DNA from: Folioceros fuciformis
Lineage: Eukaryota > Anthocerotophyta > Anthocerotopsida > Anthocerotales
Assembly (NCBI GenBank): GCA_049999805.1
Contig: JBNGIO010006303.1
Coordinates: 35,775-99,774, forward strand
Length of the DNA: 64,000 nucleotides
Direction of reading: 5' to 3'
The notes below the pieces were generated by a model, which worked only from the letters and a program-made list of their open reading frames with translations, ran no database searches and was not told the origin of the DNA. Below, piece by piece: positions 47,041 to 61,561 of the stretch; the stretch's first letter is position 1, and every line of letters begins with the position of its first letter. The translations under genes and the position numbers were made by a program.

Positions 47041-47099
47041 GGTACCCACCTCTGAGACTACTTGTTAGGGTACCCACCTCTGAGACTACTTGTTAGGGT
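47016..47099. repeat. Perfect tandem triplication, 3 x 28 bp
   Basis: The unit 'acccacctctgagactacttg' plus 'ttagggt' (28 bp) occurs three times head-to-tail (47016-47043, 47044-47071, 47072-47099) with no differences that I can see. It starts inside the tail of the methyltransferase-like frame, just before its stop. Confidence 0.96.
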
Positions 47100-47299
47100 C
47101 ATATCACAGCAAGCGACGCCATGAAAGACATGTATGTTTTTGAGGAGAATGACATGTAGCAGCTCCAAGGCATCGATGTAGTCCTAGATAACATATTGGC
47201 CCCTTGCTCTATAAAGTCACAATGTCCATAGTAGCTTTTGTCTGTTTGCTATTTTTTTGTGGGCTGTTAAGTTTAATGCAAAAGCCTTAGTACTATCCT

Positions 47300-48350
47300 A
47301 CACACTTTGGACAAGAGAAAAAAACAGAATTCACCATTAATTGTTTCAAACAATGGTATGAATATTTCCTCATTGCGCAAAAACAAAGGAACAAGGCTAT
47401 CCATCGTAAAGGAAAATGGACAAAAAGGTTGGAGAAGGGTATTTGCCTATTTTGACCCTTTGTAGGAAGTCATGTTGGTGGAAAGCGGGAATTGCTCATA
47501 TAAGACTATTTCTCCATAGGGGTTATTAGAGAAGCTAGGAAAAAAGAAGGGGTGGTTTGTGGTCGGATCCTATGACCTATCACAGTTCTCTACAAAACTG
47601 CTGTGTAGGCAGGTTGATGTCGCATACAAGGGGAATAGGGTAGTAAGCAACCTTCTCTTGACCACACTCCAATAAGGCGCTAGTTTCATCTAGTGGAAAA
47701 TTGCGAGTTGGTTTTGTGACCTAACCTTTTTAGATCGTCTTGATGCCATGTGGGTAATTAGGGGTGCCCGTGGTCCTTCTTCAATTTTCTATCGATAGAT
47801 CTACCACTTGCTAGTGCGTGCACAGAAAATCATCAGGCATAAGCCAATGGCTCCGAAGTTGAGATTGCCCCTACAACGCGAGAAACAGCCCTTAAACTCG
47901 TATGGCCAACTATAGGTATTCCTCCTAAGGTGAGGGTAATAGTTTGGTGCTTTTTCCAAGCTTGCTTGCCAAATGTAGACTGTTGGGATGAGTTGCTAGT
48001 CAATGCAGGGAGGAATGGCGTAGAATGTACAATGTTGGAGCCTCGAACAAAAGCCAATATTCGATCTTCCGTTGCAATTTTGCACAAGAGATTTTTGATG
48101 GAGGTGGATAGGTGGTCATGGAGAATCCTTGCCGCAACCAATCTCATGGTCATGGAACAAACTACACTCTTTGGTCTAGATAAGGCTTCAGGCCAACCAT
48201 TAATCCAGAGTCAATGGTGGGGCATGGTTTTGACCTCCTCACTCTTTTGCATCTCGAGTCATTGGACTTCATTCAGTGGATTATGGGGTTTATGTGAACA
48301 GCATAAGAACAGTCACTCCCTCAAAAATTTAACTCAAAAATTTAAGTAGA
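47300..48350 (+). mobile_element. 3' part of a decayed LINE (linker and zf-RVT region)
   Basis: Pieces such as KKGWFVVGSYDLSQFSTKLL (near 47550) are followed by a zf-RVT-type segment at 47905-48050: WPTIGIPPKVRVIVWCFFQA then CLPNVDCWDELLVNAGRNGV and ECTM. This matches the zinc-knuckle end typical of plant LINE polyproteins (W..IP.K...W......LPT...L). Stops and frameshifts are present. It lies downstream of, and in the same orientation as, the RT fragment at 44990-45650, so both probably belong to one element. Confidence 0.65.
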
Positions 48351-49436
48351 AAAACTGGAGGTTAGTAAGCTTTCTTGGATAAAAATTTCAGAGGAAAGAC
48401 CGGAAGTTAGTGAGCTTTCTTGGGCCTAGGAATGACATCAATGGAATCACACATGTCCATGGAGAAGGTATTTGAGACACAAAGAGAGGCAGTGTGTGTA
48501 TCATTCCTTAGATCTAGAAGCTTGTTTTGTGTTTTGGCTCCTTAACTCAAGGGCTTGTGTCTCGCTCACCTTTGTAGGCTTGAAGCAGCTTCTAGCTTAC
48601 TGAAATGTGAATTCAATCTAAATTTCTTTCTTTGCAAAAAAAAAAATCATTTCTAGAATAAGTGCTCTCTACCTTTTTCACATGCTTAATCATGAGCTAT
48701 CTGGATATCTTCGTCTTCTATTCTTGCTCGAATCACGTTACTTTCTTCCGCTCAACTTGTTTATTTATTTATTTATTTACTATTTTAATATAAAATTTTA
48801 TATAGTTGATTGTGGATGTTTATTATCACCTACTTAGATAAGTGAGAAATAAAGAAAGAAGGAACCCGTCCACTCAAGGGAAATAACGCTTAGCAGGACA
48901 CCGAAAACGCAAGACATCAACTAACCCGCCTCCGAATTATGTGATGCCGGACCTGTTGTCACGCCATGAAGAGATGAATGAAAGCTTCTAACTTTTAAAG
49001 ATACGTACTAATACGAGAGCTGGGGAAGTTGCTGTTGCTACCTGTCCCGTTAGGCGCTCAGGGACTGGGCTTTGGGCTTCACAGTGGCTTTCTTTCCGTC
49101 GTTCTACACTCGACTCCTACTGCATGCTAGCCCTTCGCACAACAATGCGTCCTTGCTGGGAGCTGCCGCCATCGCTGGTCTGAACAGCTCTGTGTGGTGC
49201 GTCCCCGCAGGCAGCGCTCCCTGGTCGAGCCATCTGCACGCTTGGGGGTCGCTACCTGCACTCCGGCGGATGAGGTGTTCCAGGGTTTCCTGTCGCCTTG
49301 TGATGCTCTCGGAGAACGCAGGTGATTCTGGGTAAATCTCATGTCCAGGAACGCGGTTGGACTGGGAAACTAGATGGTCGCAAGGACAGGAGCCTAATTA
49401 CAGACCAAGGAAGGGTCATTCCAGTCGCTCGCCAAG
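48351..49436. other. AT-rich repeat flank and CAND1 upstream region
   Basis: It contains a short direct repeat (gttagtaagctttcttgg at 48362 and gttagtgagctttcttgg at ~48404), an A-run at 48637 and 'ttat' runs near 48760. These may mark the 3' end of the LINE. From ~48950 the composition returns to gene-like and forms the CAND1 promoter region. No gene is recognised. Confidence 0.45.
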
Positions 49437-52400
49437 ATGGCGAGCCTGGCGATCACCATGATTTTAGAGAAGGTGAGGGGCGCGTCGCATCTTGTCCTAC
49501 AGGGTTGGAATTGTTAGGTCTAGCGAAATTCCTTTTATCTGAGGGCTTCTGTCTAGCTGGATGGAAGCGTGCTCCCACATGGCAGCTAGGAGGTGGCTGA
49601 TTTTGGGTACGGTTGATTCGGTCTGTTGATGTCATGTGCGGTCTAATGACGTCTCGACCTTGGTGTCGGTGCAGATCGCATCAAAGGACAAGGATTTTAG
49701 ATATATGGCCACCTCCGACCTCTTGCAAGAATTGCAAAAGGAAACCTTTAAGCTGGATGCCGAGACGGAGAGGAAAATCTCTCAGATTGTGTTGCAGCAG
49801 CTTGATGATCCATCTGGAGATATCTCGGGCCTTGCAGTGAAATGGTTAGCACCTCTGATTCCTTCGATTGGATTTCGGATGTGGAAAACATTGTATTGCA
49901 ATTTGGCGGGACTGGTAGGTGCCCCAGCATGTGTTTGGTTTTATAGTCTCTGTTGCCTCGTGAAACAGCTTGGGTCCCTTAGTGAAGAAAGTGAGCGAGG
50001 GTAGAGTGGTGGACATCGTTGAGCAATTGTGTCAGCGACTTACTGGCAAAGAGCAACAGCGGGACATCGCGAGCATTGGTCTCAAGTCTGTGGTTGCTGT
50101 GATATCTAGTNNNNNNNNNNNNNNNNNNNNNNNNNNNNNNNNNNNNNNNNNNNNNNNNNNNNNNNNNNNNNNNNNNNNNNNNNNNNNNNNNNNNNNNNNN
50201 NNNNNNNNNNAGTGGACCAGTAGCCCAGGCTGTCGTCGCAATTCTCACCCCAAAGCTCATCAAAGGCATCAGTTCCGCGGTGGGTTCTACTTTCCTGATT
50301 TCCAGGGTTTTGTTCTGTTGTGTGGAACTTCAAAAGGTGGAACCAATCTACCGCCGTTTAGTGCATAAGATTTGGCTTGCAAATTCAATTGGGTGTTCTC
50401 CTTCAGGACACTAGTGTTGAGGTAAAGAGCGAGTGCCTCGATATTCTGAGTGACGTACTACTCAAGTTTGGGGGCCTCATGGTCTCGGATCATGAGAAGT
50501 TGCTCAGTGCGCTGCTTGCCCAACTGAATCTGCAAAGGGCAGGACTTCGGAAACGTGCAATTCAATGCCTTGGTAAGCAGCTCGTATGTTTTGGTTGAGC
50601 CTGAATGCTTTCCGGCTTGGTCTCACCTGGGTTGCTATCATCTCTGCAGCTGCTCTGGCTTCAAGCATGTCAGATGATCTTTTGGGTAGAGCTACGGTAT
50701 GTGTTGTTCAGCTGCTAAAGAACAAGGAGGCAAAAGCAGACTTGACACGAACCAATATCCAAATGATTGGAGCATTCTGGTACAGCCGTTTTGTGCAAAG
50801 TTTCAGTAGAGGAAGGGGTGAACTGTAGAATACGATTTTGAGTTCACATGAGTAGCTAAGTTCGTGTGTCATTCTGCTCCTCTTTTTTATGCAGCCGTGC
50901 AGTTGGCTATAGATTTGGTCCACACCTGAGTGAGGTGGTGCCGCTTCTAATTAGCTACTGCGAAAATGCATCTGAGAATGACGATGAACTATGTGAGAAC
51001 AGCTTACAGGTGCAGTCTTAATTGAGCTGAGATTTTAGTCTTGCTTCAGTTGTGATGTATTTAAAAGCTTGAATAGGCTGCGGTTATGGGTGTGCCCCTT
51101 CTATCTCTTGTCTGTCCCTGCTAAATTACAATATCCAGGTGTTCATTTTGTTATTTCGTCCTTTCTCTGCACTGTAGGCTTTGGAAAGTTTTGTTCTCCG
51201 TTGCCCTAGGGACGTCTTCGAGCATACCACCACAATCTTGGACCTTGCCCTGGACTATCTCAGTTATGATCCCAATTTCACTGATGATATGGAAGAGGAT
51301 GAAGATGAGGATATGGAAGCTGATGACGAGGAGGATGAGTGAGCACCAGACTTTGTAGTTTGATTCGTAGGACTAATATTTGTGCGTGCCAGGCATCAAG
51401 TCTCCTCAGATTTGTCCTGCCAAAATTGCAGAGAAAGTGGGGATGAGTACAGTGATGATGAGGATGTGAGCTGGAAAGTTCGACGGGCTGCAGCGAAATG
51501 CCTGTCAGCTGTTATCTCTTCCAGACCAGAAATGCTTGCTCAACTTTACAGCAAGGTTTGTTCTGTGTCATGGCTTAGAGTCTTAACACAGCAAAGATGT
51601 GTTATTGTCAGGTCCTCAGAATGATGTATCATGTGCTCCTTTCCCAACCTTGCAGGCTTGTCCAAGATTGATAGAGAGATTCAGAGAAAGAGAAGAGAAT
51701 GTCAAGGTGCATGAGGTTATTAATTGATTTCGGGGGATGGGGACTGGTATGTCTCTGTTTTCTTACAACATTTTATGGTACGTGCAGATTGATGTTTTTC
51801 AGACCTTCATTGATCTATTAAAGCAGACTGCCAATGTTACAAAAAATACAGGAGATCTGAAATCCTCGAGGTAGCATACTCTGTTCAGATAGTGGGGGAG
51901 CTCTTGTTTCTGGTCAAGAGTGCTTTGTGCAGTACGTGCATGTTCATTTATGCTGACACCCCACTGCTGGTGTAAATTGTAAACGTGCAGCTACATCTTG
52001 TACCTGCTGCAACAGGAGGTTCCTAAAGTAGTGAAGACTCTGAACAAACAGCTGCGTGAAAAATCTATCAAGACGAAGGTGATGATAGATGTTGCGTCCT
52101 TTCCTAGCTTTACAGGTTTTTTGATGCTGGAATGGCATTGAAGTGTGGACTTCGTTGTAGGTGGGAGCTTTTTCAGTTTTAAAAGAACTGGTGATAGTTC
52201 TACCCAACTGCTTAGCTGAGCATATTTCGTCATTGGTGCCAGGAATTGGGAAGGCGCTCAATGTAAGTGCAGTGGCTGGTATCAGTAGCAGGTGGCAGTT
52301 GCTGGTAGATACATGGGCCATGATGTAATCTATTGTACAATCTTTATTACTCTCTGCAGGACAAAGCTTCCAACTCTAACTTAAAAATTGAAGCTTTGAC

Positions 52401-55400
52401 ATTCACTCGGCTGGTTCTTGCGGCACATCACCCGTCTGTCTTCCACCCACATATCAAGGTTGTTGGTTGTAGAATGAATTTGTTTGCAGCTGCTCTTCAA
52501 TCTGCCAAGTCTTTGCGGCATGCTTTATTGTAGTCGATTCAGAGGATAGCAGTCACAAGGAAGCTAGGTTGGGTTGGCTGATGTTTTCTTCTGTCACTGC
52601 AGGCTTTGGCATCTCCCGTGCTCGCTGCGGTTAGTGAGCGGTATTATAAAGTCACTGCAGAGGCTCTACGTGTAACTGGTGAACTTGTGAAAGCAATTCG
52701 CCCCCCGCCTCTGGACCAGTCCAACCTTCACTTGCCTGGACAGCAACCTGCATTCAATTATGTTCCATACGTACAACCTATATATGAGGCTGTTTTGAAG
52801 CGTTTGACTGCTCAAGATCAAGATCAGGTCAGCTAGTTTACATTGGCCGTCCAGTTTGTGCTGGAAACAAGAGTATGAGGTGATTTCTGAGGACTGACAT
52901 GACTAATGCCCACAGGAAGTGAAAGAGTGCGCAATCTGGTGCATGGGTTTGGTGATCTCCATCCTTGGTGACCAGCTGAAGAACGAACTGAATACATGTC
53001 TCCCACTTCTCTTAGACCGCCTCCGCAATGAGATCACCCGCCTAACAGCTGTAAAGGTAGTTGTTCTCCAGGGTCTGTGAAGTTGAGTATCAGATTTTCA
53101 TGCTTTCTAGAGCCCTGAATCCTGATAATGGCTTGTTATAACTATTAGGCCTTTGCAACTATTGCGGAGTCCCCACTGAGAATCGACTTGTCATCAGTGC
53201 TTGAGCAAGTAGTACTGGAGCTTACTACCTTTCTTCGCAAGGTTATGATCTCCAACGCCAAAGAAACACACATGAATGTAGTATGTGTTTTTAGGTTAAA
53301 TTACTGTGGATGTTGTTCCGCTGCAGAATATTTAGCTTGTCTCGTGATTGATTTCAGACTAATAGGGCATTGCGCCAAGCCTCACTTGGCACACTCAATT
53401 CCCTTTTGATTGCGTACAACGATAAGATCAGTCCAGTGAGCTATGAATCAATCATTCAAGAACTTTCTTCATTGATCAGGTCTGGTTTTCATTTTCTGGA
53501 GAGGCTCATTTTTCAGTGTTGAGTTGTACTTCAATTACCTTTCCGGTTTTGTTGGTTTCTTGTTTGCAGTGATGCTGATTTGCACTTGACTGCATCGGCA
53601 CTGGAACTCTGCTGTACTATAATGAGTGACAAGCTGTACTATGCAAAGGCTGGACCATCTGTACGACAGAAAGTTCTTCCTCAAGCGCTCAATCTTGTGA
53701 AGAGCTCTTTGCTACAGGGTCAAGCTCTGCAGGTAGTGAAGCATGGATTTAACTGGTCATCGTTGTCAGGCGTAAGGTCTGTTCATCTTGTCCAGTAACT
53801 AACTTCCTCTTGTGTTCCAGGCACTCCAATCCTTTTTTGCTGCATCTGTGCAGTCCACTAATACTAGCTTTGACGTATTATTGGATGCCTTATTGTCAAC
53901 TGCAAAAGGGTCAGGTGGTGCAGGTGGACCTGCCAGTAAGCAAGCTTTTCATTCAATAGCACAATGTGCAGCCGTGCTCTGCCTGGCAGCAGGGGACGCA
54001 AAATGTTCCTCAACGGTGGCTATGTTGATCAGCACTTTGAGTGCGGGCAATAGTTCGGATGCAGTATGTTGTCCTTCCCTTCTATTGTCTGGACTTGAAT
54101 TGGGATCCTCTCTGGACAAAGGTGGATGCTGCAAACGGCAACTGTTGAGAGTGCTAAAGGCAGAGGGGTTTTGGTGTCAGGTTCTACTCCTCTCTCTTTT
54201 ATGCCTTGGAGAAATCGGACGGAGGAAGGACCTAAGTGGCCATGCCAACATACAATATGTCATTATTCAATCGTTCAACTCTCCAGTTGAGGAAATCAAG
54301 TCAGCAGCATCATTTGCTTTGGGAAGTATTGCTGTTGGCAATCTGTCACAGTACTTGCCGTTCATACTAGGCCAGATTGACACACAATCAAAGCTGCAGT
54401 ACCTGCTATTGCATTCTTTGAAGGAGGTAATTAATGTTCGTTAATTGATGTAGGTTAGAAGGTGTTTACCAGGGCATTGTTGAAGTGTATCATATGCTAA
54501 TATACTGTTGAACAGGTGATACCGCGGCAGTCAATTGATGAACCGGGAAGATCAGAGCTTCAGGATGCAGATGTGCAAAAGATTTTGGCTCTACTGTTTA
54601 CACACTGTGAAAGTGAGGAGGAGGGAGTGCGCAATGTTGTTGCTGAGTGTCTTGGTAAACTGGCTCTCATTGAGCCAGCGAAGTTGGTGCCTGCTTTAAG
54701 GGTATGTTGCTTGAGTAACTGCATAGTTTTGAGAATTCTTTCCTCATTTATGAGGAATTCAAGCTTGTGTGCTCTTGGTTATGTGGGCAGGAACGAACTG
54801 CGAGTATCTCTCCTTTCACTCGGGCCACTGCGGTGATTGCAATAAAGTACACTGTGGTTGATCGTCCGGAGCGAATTGATGACTTCATCAAGCCTTGCAT
54901 TGCCTCCTTTCTTCATCTCATAAATGATGAAGATCGGGTATGTCTTCGTGTCCAGGTTCAAAGTGGAAAAACTTTGCTTCTGTGCATCATTAGCCCTGTC
55001 CCTTTGATAATGTTGGCTTCATCCGTTTGGTGCAGCATGTGAGGCGTGCAGCAGTTTCTGCCCTGAGTAGTGCCGCCCATAATAAACCAGAGCTTGTTAA
55101 GGATCTGCTGCCATCCTTGTTGCCGCTTCTCTATGATCAGACAGTAATTAAGGTCGGCATATGTCCCGTGATATTTCATTGTCAGTGGTTGGTCGTGATC
55201 TTTGGTGGTAACCGTGCCCTGTTTTGGTATGGTAGAAAGAGCTCATCAGAATCGTTGACCTTGGTCCCTTCAAGCACACCATTGATGATGGCCTTGAGCT
55301 CAGAAAAGGGGCATTTGAATGCGTGGACACCCTTCTGGACAGCTGCCTGGATCAGATTGATCCTTCTGCATTCATATCTCCATTTCTTATATCAGGCCTT

Positions 55401-56055
55401 TCAGGTTTGCAGTTTACTTGTGAATAATGCGCGGGTTTACACTGACTACTTTCAGTATTACTTTCAGGGATGTTAGCTGAATTTCTTCCACGGTAATCGA
55501 ATATCTGATGCTGTGCCTCGTTGCAGACCATTATGATGTGAAGATGCCATGCCATCTAATACTGTCGAAGTTAGCAGACAAATGCGGTTCAGCAGTGCTG
55601 GCTGGCAAGTGTACAGTGTTTTATGATTTGCATCGCGAGTGATGAGCCAATTTGTAGGATTCTAAGTGATGTTATGTCTTGAACTGTGCAGTACTGGACC
55701 AGTTGGTTGACCCCCTGGAGAAGACCGTCACCAACAAGACAAAGGCTGATGCTGTGAAGCAAGAGGTGGATCGGAATGAAGACATGATTCGAAGTGCCCT
55801 CAGAGCGGTGGATTCTCTGAACCGCATAAGGTGTGTTCCTGGTGCTTCAAGCTGGATGACGGTAGAACTCTCATGTACCTTCGTCGATGGCCACTCATCA
55901 CACACTTCTGGTTGCAATCCAGTGGCGAAACCAGTCAAAAATTCAAGGCCTTCATGAGCAGCATCGTGAAGACTGGCGCACTCGGCGAAAAGTACAATGC
56001 AGTGCGGCAAGAAAGTGATACTTTGGTGGGTGGTGATCTCATGGACCTCAGCTGA
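49437..56055 (+). CDS. CAND1: Cullin-associated NEDD8-dissociated protein 1 (CAND1)
   Basis: CAND1 is the HEAT-repeat exchange factor that binds deneddylated cullins and recycles SCF substrate receptors. It starts [12 protein letters not shown] (49437-49472), followed by [20 protein letters not shown]. Traced exon blocks cover the full family order: [31 protein letters not shown] and [35 protein letters not shown] (the acidic loop), [170 protein letters not shown]; and [20 protein letters not shown]. It ends GGDLMDLS at 56055. There are more than 25 small exons. The gap at 50111-50210 probably removes only a few residues or an intron, since the flanks are nearly contiguous in the family. Confidence 0.95.
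50111..50210. other. Assembly gap (100 N) inside CAND1
   Basis: Flanking coding sequence reads SVVAVISS on the left and [17 protein letters not shown] on the right. In the plant family these are separated by only a few residues, so the real gap is small or contains an intron. Confidence 0.97.
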
Positions 56056-56863
56056 AGGTTGAAGTGCCTCTTACAGTTATTAAACGAGAAGAGAGCACAG
56101 CTTGATTTTCGTACGGTTTGTAGCCTCGGGTGCACTTCTGACGAGACCACGGCTCTGCGCGTTTCAGGGATAGAAGAGCGATGCATGGTGCCTGATGTGA
56201 ATGGAGTTGACCCAATTTCAGAAATCCAAGTTTTGCGGAAACATGGCTTGGGTATACTTATTGTGCCTGGGCAGACTGTTGAATGAGTTGATCGGAAGAG
56301 GTTTGCGACTGCGCCTGTCCTGATTCTTCCATGTCTGTCGCTGTTGCCTTCCTTAGCAAAAGAGTCTTGCTTCCTACTCCTTTCTCAAACGTTCTTATTC
56401 CTCGTGTTATTGCAATGTAGGCTACGCTTCCAGTGGCGAAGAGCACTTGACCGCACAGTGTGGGAACCCTGCGGTCTGCTTCTCGTGTAGTCTCTCCAAA
56501 GAACTGCTGGCTCAAGACCCGCCGTTAATCCTGGCTCTACGGCTCTGAAACAGTTATCGCCCTTAAGTTCGTTGCGGGCATCGCTAGTTCCCCGTGAAAC
56601 TTGGATGTATTACGATATGCCGTCTGGCGTCCGGCTTTTTCCTGCCGGGATTTTCTTTGGTTCCTACTTTCTAGCAAGATTCCCGGGGATTCCGAAAGCG
56701 TGTCTCACTTGTCCACTGTTGCCACTGTCTATTTCCCAGATAGTAGGTCCCTTCGCAGCCTTTGGGAGTTGTCTGTCGGGAGCTCACATACCAGCCGGCC
56801 AGCATCCATTCTGCTCCCAGCGTACACGGGAGGGAGCTGGGGAACACCCGCAGCGAACGAAGT
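56056..56863. other. Intergenic region, CAND1 to permease gene
   Basis: CAND1 3' UTR and then the upstream region of the permease gene on the same strand. Short open frames have no family signature. Confidence 0.4.
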
Positions 56864-59166
56864 ATGTTTGCCTCGAGATGCTGGTCTGCGAATTGCCTAA
56901 TCTTCCCTGGCCAGCAGTCGTCGGGTCATGGGTTCACAACTCAGTCTGGATCGTTCCGTGTCACATCGCGAAGAATCGGTGCTGCTCCGGGATTCAAAAT
57001 AGTTTGGCCATCTGGCCTAGAGCTGTTTGATCGGCGGCAGAGAGAGGGTCCCGGAGCAGCGACGGGATTTCGGTGCCGATTTGCGGGGAGAAATAGTTTC
57101 AGGAAGGGGAGCGTGGTTGCCGCAGGCAGCACACGAAAGAATGGTGGACTGTGTGACGGCGAAGATGGGCTCCCACTCCCAGGCTCTGACAACTCGGCTG
57201 AGCTTCCGTCCAAATCGAGTTCTGATAGCGAGCGATTGGAAGACTGTGCGCCGGTGGGCACGGTGCTGGGAGCCGTGGCCTTGATCACGGGGACGAGCGT
57301 GGGCGCAGGAATCCTGGCGCTTCCCGTCACAACTGGCCCAGCTGTAAGAATTGTAATCCGCATCCAACGGGGTGGGATCACTAAATGGGCTGGGATTGCC
57401 AAGTGGGGCTGGGATTGCCAAGTGTGGCTGACAGGTGGTCTGTGCAGGGCTTTGTTCCGTCGGCAGCCGTTCTGGGAGCGTGTTGGAGCTTTCTGTCCCT
57501 GCAAGCCATTCTGCTTGCCAAGGTGAATGTGGGCTTGATGCAGCGGCTGGAAAAATCGGGGTCGTTGAAAGATGCCCCGGTCATTTCTCTGCGTACCATG
57601 GCGGAGGAGACGTTGGGCCCTTGGGGAGGGAGTTTGGTTGCTGTCACGTACCTGTTTCTCACCTACACCTTGATGGTCGCTTACATCGTCAAGGCAGAGG
57701 AGGTGATGTCGTCCCTTTCGCACATACCAGAAGATGCAGCAGCTGTGGCTTTCACTATCGGGCTGGGGGGTGTTATTCTAGCCGGAGGAACCAAGGTTGC
57801 GGACTCGGTTAACCAGGTCTTCACTTTTGGATTGATAGGTGAGCACGCTCCTTAATCCATTCCTTCTGTAGAACATCACCTTCTGCACGCATGCTTCGGA
57901 CTGAACTTTTCGAGATGGCAAAGGTTCCTTTCTGGTTCTCGTTGTGGGAGGGGCTGCAATCGGGAATTGGGCGAACCTGGAGAGAATGGATTGGACGGCA
58001 GCTCCCAGAACGATTCCCGTAGTGTTTCTTGCGCTTGTTTACCACGACTTGATTCCGGGTCAGTCAGTCTCCTCTTCTGACACCTCCCTTCTTGTTGTCT
58101 GCCCACCGGTTTGCAAGCATTGGCAAGAGATTGCTGACAGTTTTTTTCCGCCGCAGTTTTGTGTTCGTACTTGGGTGGAGACATGAAACGGATTGAGCTG
58201 TCCTTGGTGCTGGGCAGTGCGCTACCTCTGGCCATGCTCCTCTCTTGGGACGCTGTTGCCCTCAGCCTTGCTTCAGTTTCTGGGACGGGGGACCCTCTCG
58301 ACGCTCTATTGAGGTACACTCTGAATGATGCTGGAGCTCATGCTATCCTCTTTCCAAACGTCAGTTTCCGCGTGGATATCGATGTTCATGCTGACTGATA
58401 AGCTTGTTGATGCTCAGGTCAAGCGAGTCCAGGCTAGGCTTCGGCTTCTTCGGGGCAGGTTCCATCGTCCAGATATTCGCTCTACTAGCAGTGGCCACAT
58501 CCTTCATCGGCAGCTACTTGGGATTATTTGAGTTCTTCGTGGAACAACTGGTGAAATGCAAGGATTGGATTGCAGATCGTGTGAAGAATTCTGTTCCAGA
58601 ATCCCCAGCCACCAAGGTGGGAAGTGGCATGCCTTTGCCTCAGGTCACCGGCTGGTTGTCGACTGTGGATAGCCTACGCCTGATCTCCTTTGCCCTAGTT
58701 CTGGCTCCTCCGTTGGCAATATCCGTGACCCTCCCTAATTCAGCCGAGTCCTTCCTCTCTGCGACTGATCTAGCTGTGAGACCTCGGCTGCCCTCTTTGC
58801 ACGTTGTGCGTCTTGTGAAGAAGAGAAAAATCTTGGCTTCTAACGCCTGTGCTCGTATGGTGGTATCCTGTACTGCAACTCTAGGGTGCCTATGGCATGA
58901 CAGTCATGTACGGGATATTCCCCCCTCTCATGGCATGGAGCTGGGTTCACAAGAACAACACTAGGGAAGAGACGGGCAGAGAGCTCGAAGACAAGCCCAC
59001 CTTGCTCGTAGGCAAGCCTGCCTTGGCGGGGTTAAGTGCGTGTGCTGCCGGGGTGATTTTGCTTCAGATAGTTGGGCACTCAGGGTACTTCGATGGAGGA
59101 GCTCCCCCAGAAATTATTCTGGCCGCCAGCAACGACATCACCGCCTTGTACCTGAGCTATCCCTGA
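56864..59166 (+). CDS. Tryptophan/tyrosine permease-family transporter, likely plastid envelope
   Basis: A membrane carrier of the aromatic amino-acid permease family (PF03222). Plant members (At2g33260, At5g19500 type) are predicted plastid proteins; their substrate is little studied. Six exons, 56864-57343, 57448-57838, 57924-58058, 58157-58313, 58418-58775 and 58885-59166, join in frame to 600 residues. The N-terminus is Ser/Arg/Gly-rich (transit-peptide-like), followed by the hallmark VALITGTSVGAGILALPVTT. Membrane segments follow: FVPSAAVLGACWSFLSLQAI, VAVTYLFLTYTLMVAYIVKA, FTIGLGGVILAGG, IPVVFLALVYHDLIP, VLGSALPLAMLLSWDAVALS, IVQIFALLAVATSFIGSYLG, LISFALVLAPPLAISVTLP, MTVMYGIFPPLMAWSW and LAGLSACAAGVILLQIVG. 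About eleven membrane spans. The donor at 58313 rather than a later GT was chosen because it alone restores the conserved frame. Confidence 0.92.
57355..57432. repeat. Short tandem repeat within a permease intron
   Basis: The first intron (57344-57447) contains the phrase 'gggctgggattgccaagtg' twice in tandem (from ~57387 and ~57406) and two decayed relatives just before and after. Together they make up most of the intron. Confidence 0.8.
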
Positions 59167-59348
59167 TACGGAGCAGGCACCAGGCAGCAGACGGCAGACC
59201 GCAGAGCTGTTGTGTAACATAGGCCTGTCGACGTAGCTGTACAAAGGCCAATTAGATTGTGATTCTTTGTAAATAATTTGTTGTAATTGCATTCATGCCT
59301 TCTAGGAAGGCTGCGCTGTGGTGCTGCTTTCCGCCAGGTACAGTTTAG

Positions 59349-60835
<1,487 letters not shown>

Positions 60836-61561
60836 AACGCCACTTCATTCTCTCTCACTTCTGACGCATGCGTCTGACAATCTGCCCACTTTCGAGATTC
60901 TCTTTCCCAAGGCTTCAAATTTATGAGGAACTGTGTCGCGCTGAAGAACTCGCGCAAGCGAGGGACGACCTCGAAGTGCACACCTAATTGAATACTCATG
61001 GTGCTCTCAATTCGCCTAAGAAACAGGATGGTCTTACAGATCGAAATGCCCGCATTTATCGAAATACAGTGCTTATTCGTAGGGGTTCTCGGCCAGCGAG
61101 TGCACTCTAACTCCACTAGGCCCTGCAGGAAAAAGGAACGAAGTAACGGTGGTGACCACATCCCCAGACAAGAGATGTATGTTCTGCGAGGTGTCGCGCT
61201 TCGCGTCGGGGCGGACTTTCGTCCATTGTCCCTCTATGCTTTGCAGTTCCGCCTGGCAAGTCCGGACATGTGCGTGTGAAAGGCGCTTGAAGCGTGTGAC
61301 TTGCGTTGGAGAACCCCAAAATTGGAGCATTGCTCGCCCGAAGACTGTCGCCCAGTGGACGCCGTGAGCAAGCTGGGGGTCCCATCTGCAGGCATCCTTG
61401 AAGAAATCGTCAGTGAGGGAGGGTGAGCCCTCTTCTGCCAGTCAGGAAGTTTAGGGTATGGTGACAAAAAGTTTGAAGGTGTGTTTCATTCGAAGCGCCA
61501 GCCGCCAGGAAAGGAGTAGCAAAGTGATCGCCAGAGAGCAGTACTAGAAGACTGTGCGGAG
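60836..61561. other. Intergenic region, ZNF330 to SNRNP40
   Basis: ZNF330 3' UTR and the promoter of the downstream WD40 gene on the same strand. Reading frames on both strands are short and lack family signature. Confidence 0.4.

Noticed and set aside
47016-47099. 'ttagggt' in the 28-bp repeat as an interstitial telomere tract
   Set aside because: The heptamer occurs only once per 28-bp unit; plant telomere repeats are head-to-tail 7-mers. It is coincidental.
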